Below are positions 4,870 to 5,397 of a stretch of DNA of 5,397 bases, piece after piece. A program made the position numbers and the translations under genes. The stretch covers positions 1-5,397 of the forward strand of contig CASTMW010000097.1 in the NCBI GenBank assembly GCA_949450265.1, given 5' to 3'. The notes beneath the pieces were generated by a model. The model was not told the DNA's origin, did no database searches, and worked only from the letters and a program-made list of their open reading frames with translations. Every line of letters starts with the position of its first letter. Positions within the stretch are counted from its first letter, which is position 1. The stretch is from an uncultured Eggerthellaceae bacterium. GTDB taxonomy: Bacteria > Actinomycetota > Coriobacteriia > Coriobacteriales > Eggerthellaceae.

Positions 4870-5397
4870 ATGAAGAATGTAAAACACCATATCGGTGCAA
4901 CCCTAAGGTATTCGCACCCCGGAGTCGCACGTTCTTTGCGGGCGGTGCTGTCGGCGGTTCTTGCTGTCGTGCTATGTGTGGGCATGTGCTTTCCTGCGTT
5001 CGCTACCGATATACCGTTGGGAGAATGGCCCAATAAAGGCGAAGTAATAGGCACCAAGGGCACCATAGACGATCCCGAGCGCGGTTACACCGATGAAGAG
5101 GTAATCGGTTCGGGTGGAAGTGCTAAGGCTACAACCGAAGTGGGTGTATTTGCTTTACAGGATGACATCAAGGTGACCGAGATAGCCCCGCCCAGCACGG
5201 GCGTATTCCCGTGGGGCAGGGCGTCGCAGACGTTTTCGCTTGTTGAGAAGGCCTATGCCGACAGTGCGAACTATACCGACATTTGGGCCAAAATAAAAAC
5301 GGGCAACAATGCCTATTATTCGTGGAACGTGTATATCAATGGTAGCCTCGCGCAAGAGATGGTAGGAAAGACGCCGGTTCCGGCAGCCAGCGATGGC
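4870..5397 (+). CDS. B3: secreted protein sharing the N-terminal region of B1, 3' end outside the window
   Basis: The frame runs from ATG 4870 through 176 codons to the last base without a stop. AAGGCGG (4856-4862), one base off the ideal Shine-Dalgarno, lies seven bases upstream, and A2 ends 21 bases before. An N-region with basic and His residues (1-24) precedes the hydrophobic core AVLSAVLAVVLCVGM, with cleavage FPAFA|T after residue 45. The mature start (GEVIG...YTDEEVIGSG...TTEVGVF...DIKV, residues 57-102) aligns with B1 (GSIIG...YTDQEYV...KTEVGVF...QIKV). After that the VSVPxxVALALT block is absent; the sequence is rich in aromatic residues (FPWGRASQTF, NAYYSWNVYINGS). It is thus a variant in which a common export-proximal segment is joined to a different body. 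A C-terminal anchor cannot be judged. Probably a further component of the same surface structure. Confidence 0.85.
   Translation, partial: MKNVKHHIGATLRYSHPGVARSLRAVLSAVLAVVLCVGMCFPAFATDIPLGEWPNKGEVIGTKGTIDDPERGYTDEEVIGSGGSAKATTEVGVFALQDDIKVTEIAPPSTGVFPWGRASQTFSLVEKAYADSANYTDIWAKIKTGNNAYYSWNVYINGSLAQEMVGKTPVPAASDG

Overview
The window looks like chromosomal DNA of a Gram-positive, moderately GC-rich bacterium, most probably a gut actinobacterium of the Coriobacteriia (Eggerthella/Slackia-like). This rests on recognising the protein families, not on a search: an AAA-type ATPase with a C-terminal winged helix, and small membrane-anchored proteins carrying a KTxAEIQAELNRVV / ESMFDISI motif. Exported proteins with Gram-positive style signal peptides and strong Shine-Dalgarno sites agree with this.

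Layout, all real genes on the + strand. (1) Positions 1-893: the 3' part of an ATPase gene that is broken by a frame change with apparent loss of about 18 codons, so it is annotated as a pseudogene. (2) Positions 894-1570: 677 bases without a convincing gene. They hold a GC-rich hairpin after the ATPase, a plausible sigma-70 type promoter at 1100-1128, several short inverted and direct repeats, and a long putative leader. (3) Positions 1571-5397: a surface-protein array built from two alternating families. Family A (A1 1571-2284; A2 4264-4848) are single-pass membrane proteins with a short low-complexity cytoplasmic tail, a basic cluster, one transmembrane helix and an extracytoplasmic domain of about 110 residues. 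Family B (B1 2437-3213; B2 3392-4201; B3 4870 to beyond the window) are secreted proteins with classical signal peptides. B1 and B2 share a VSVPxxVALALT block, an RSGSGYGIEN block and a DITYTI end. B3 shares the N-terminal region of B1 but then diverges.

The gene order A1-B1-B2-A2-B3, short gaps within B2-A2-B3, and structured RNA in the two longer gaps (2285-2436 and 3214-3391) suggest one co-regulated unit in which differential expression is set after transcription. B1 avoids ATA isoleucine codons that its neighbours use freely, as expected of an abundant product. No sortase, LPXTG signal, chaperone or peptidase is visible in the window. The working idea, an inference, is an uncharacterised cell-surface assembly in which A proteins sit in the membrane and B proteins are exported structural subunits. 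The B3 gene is open to the window edge and the system probably continues beyond it.
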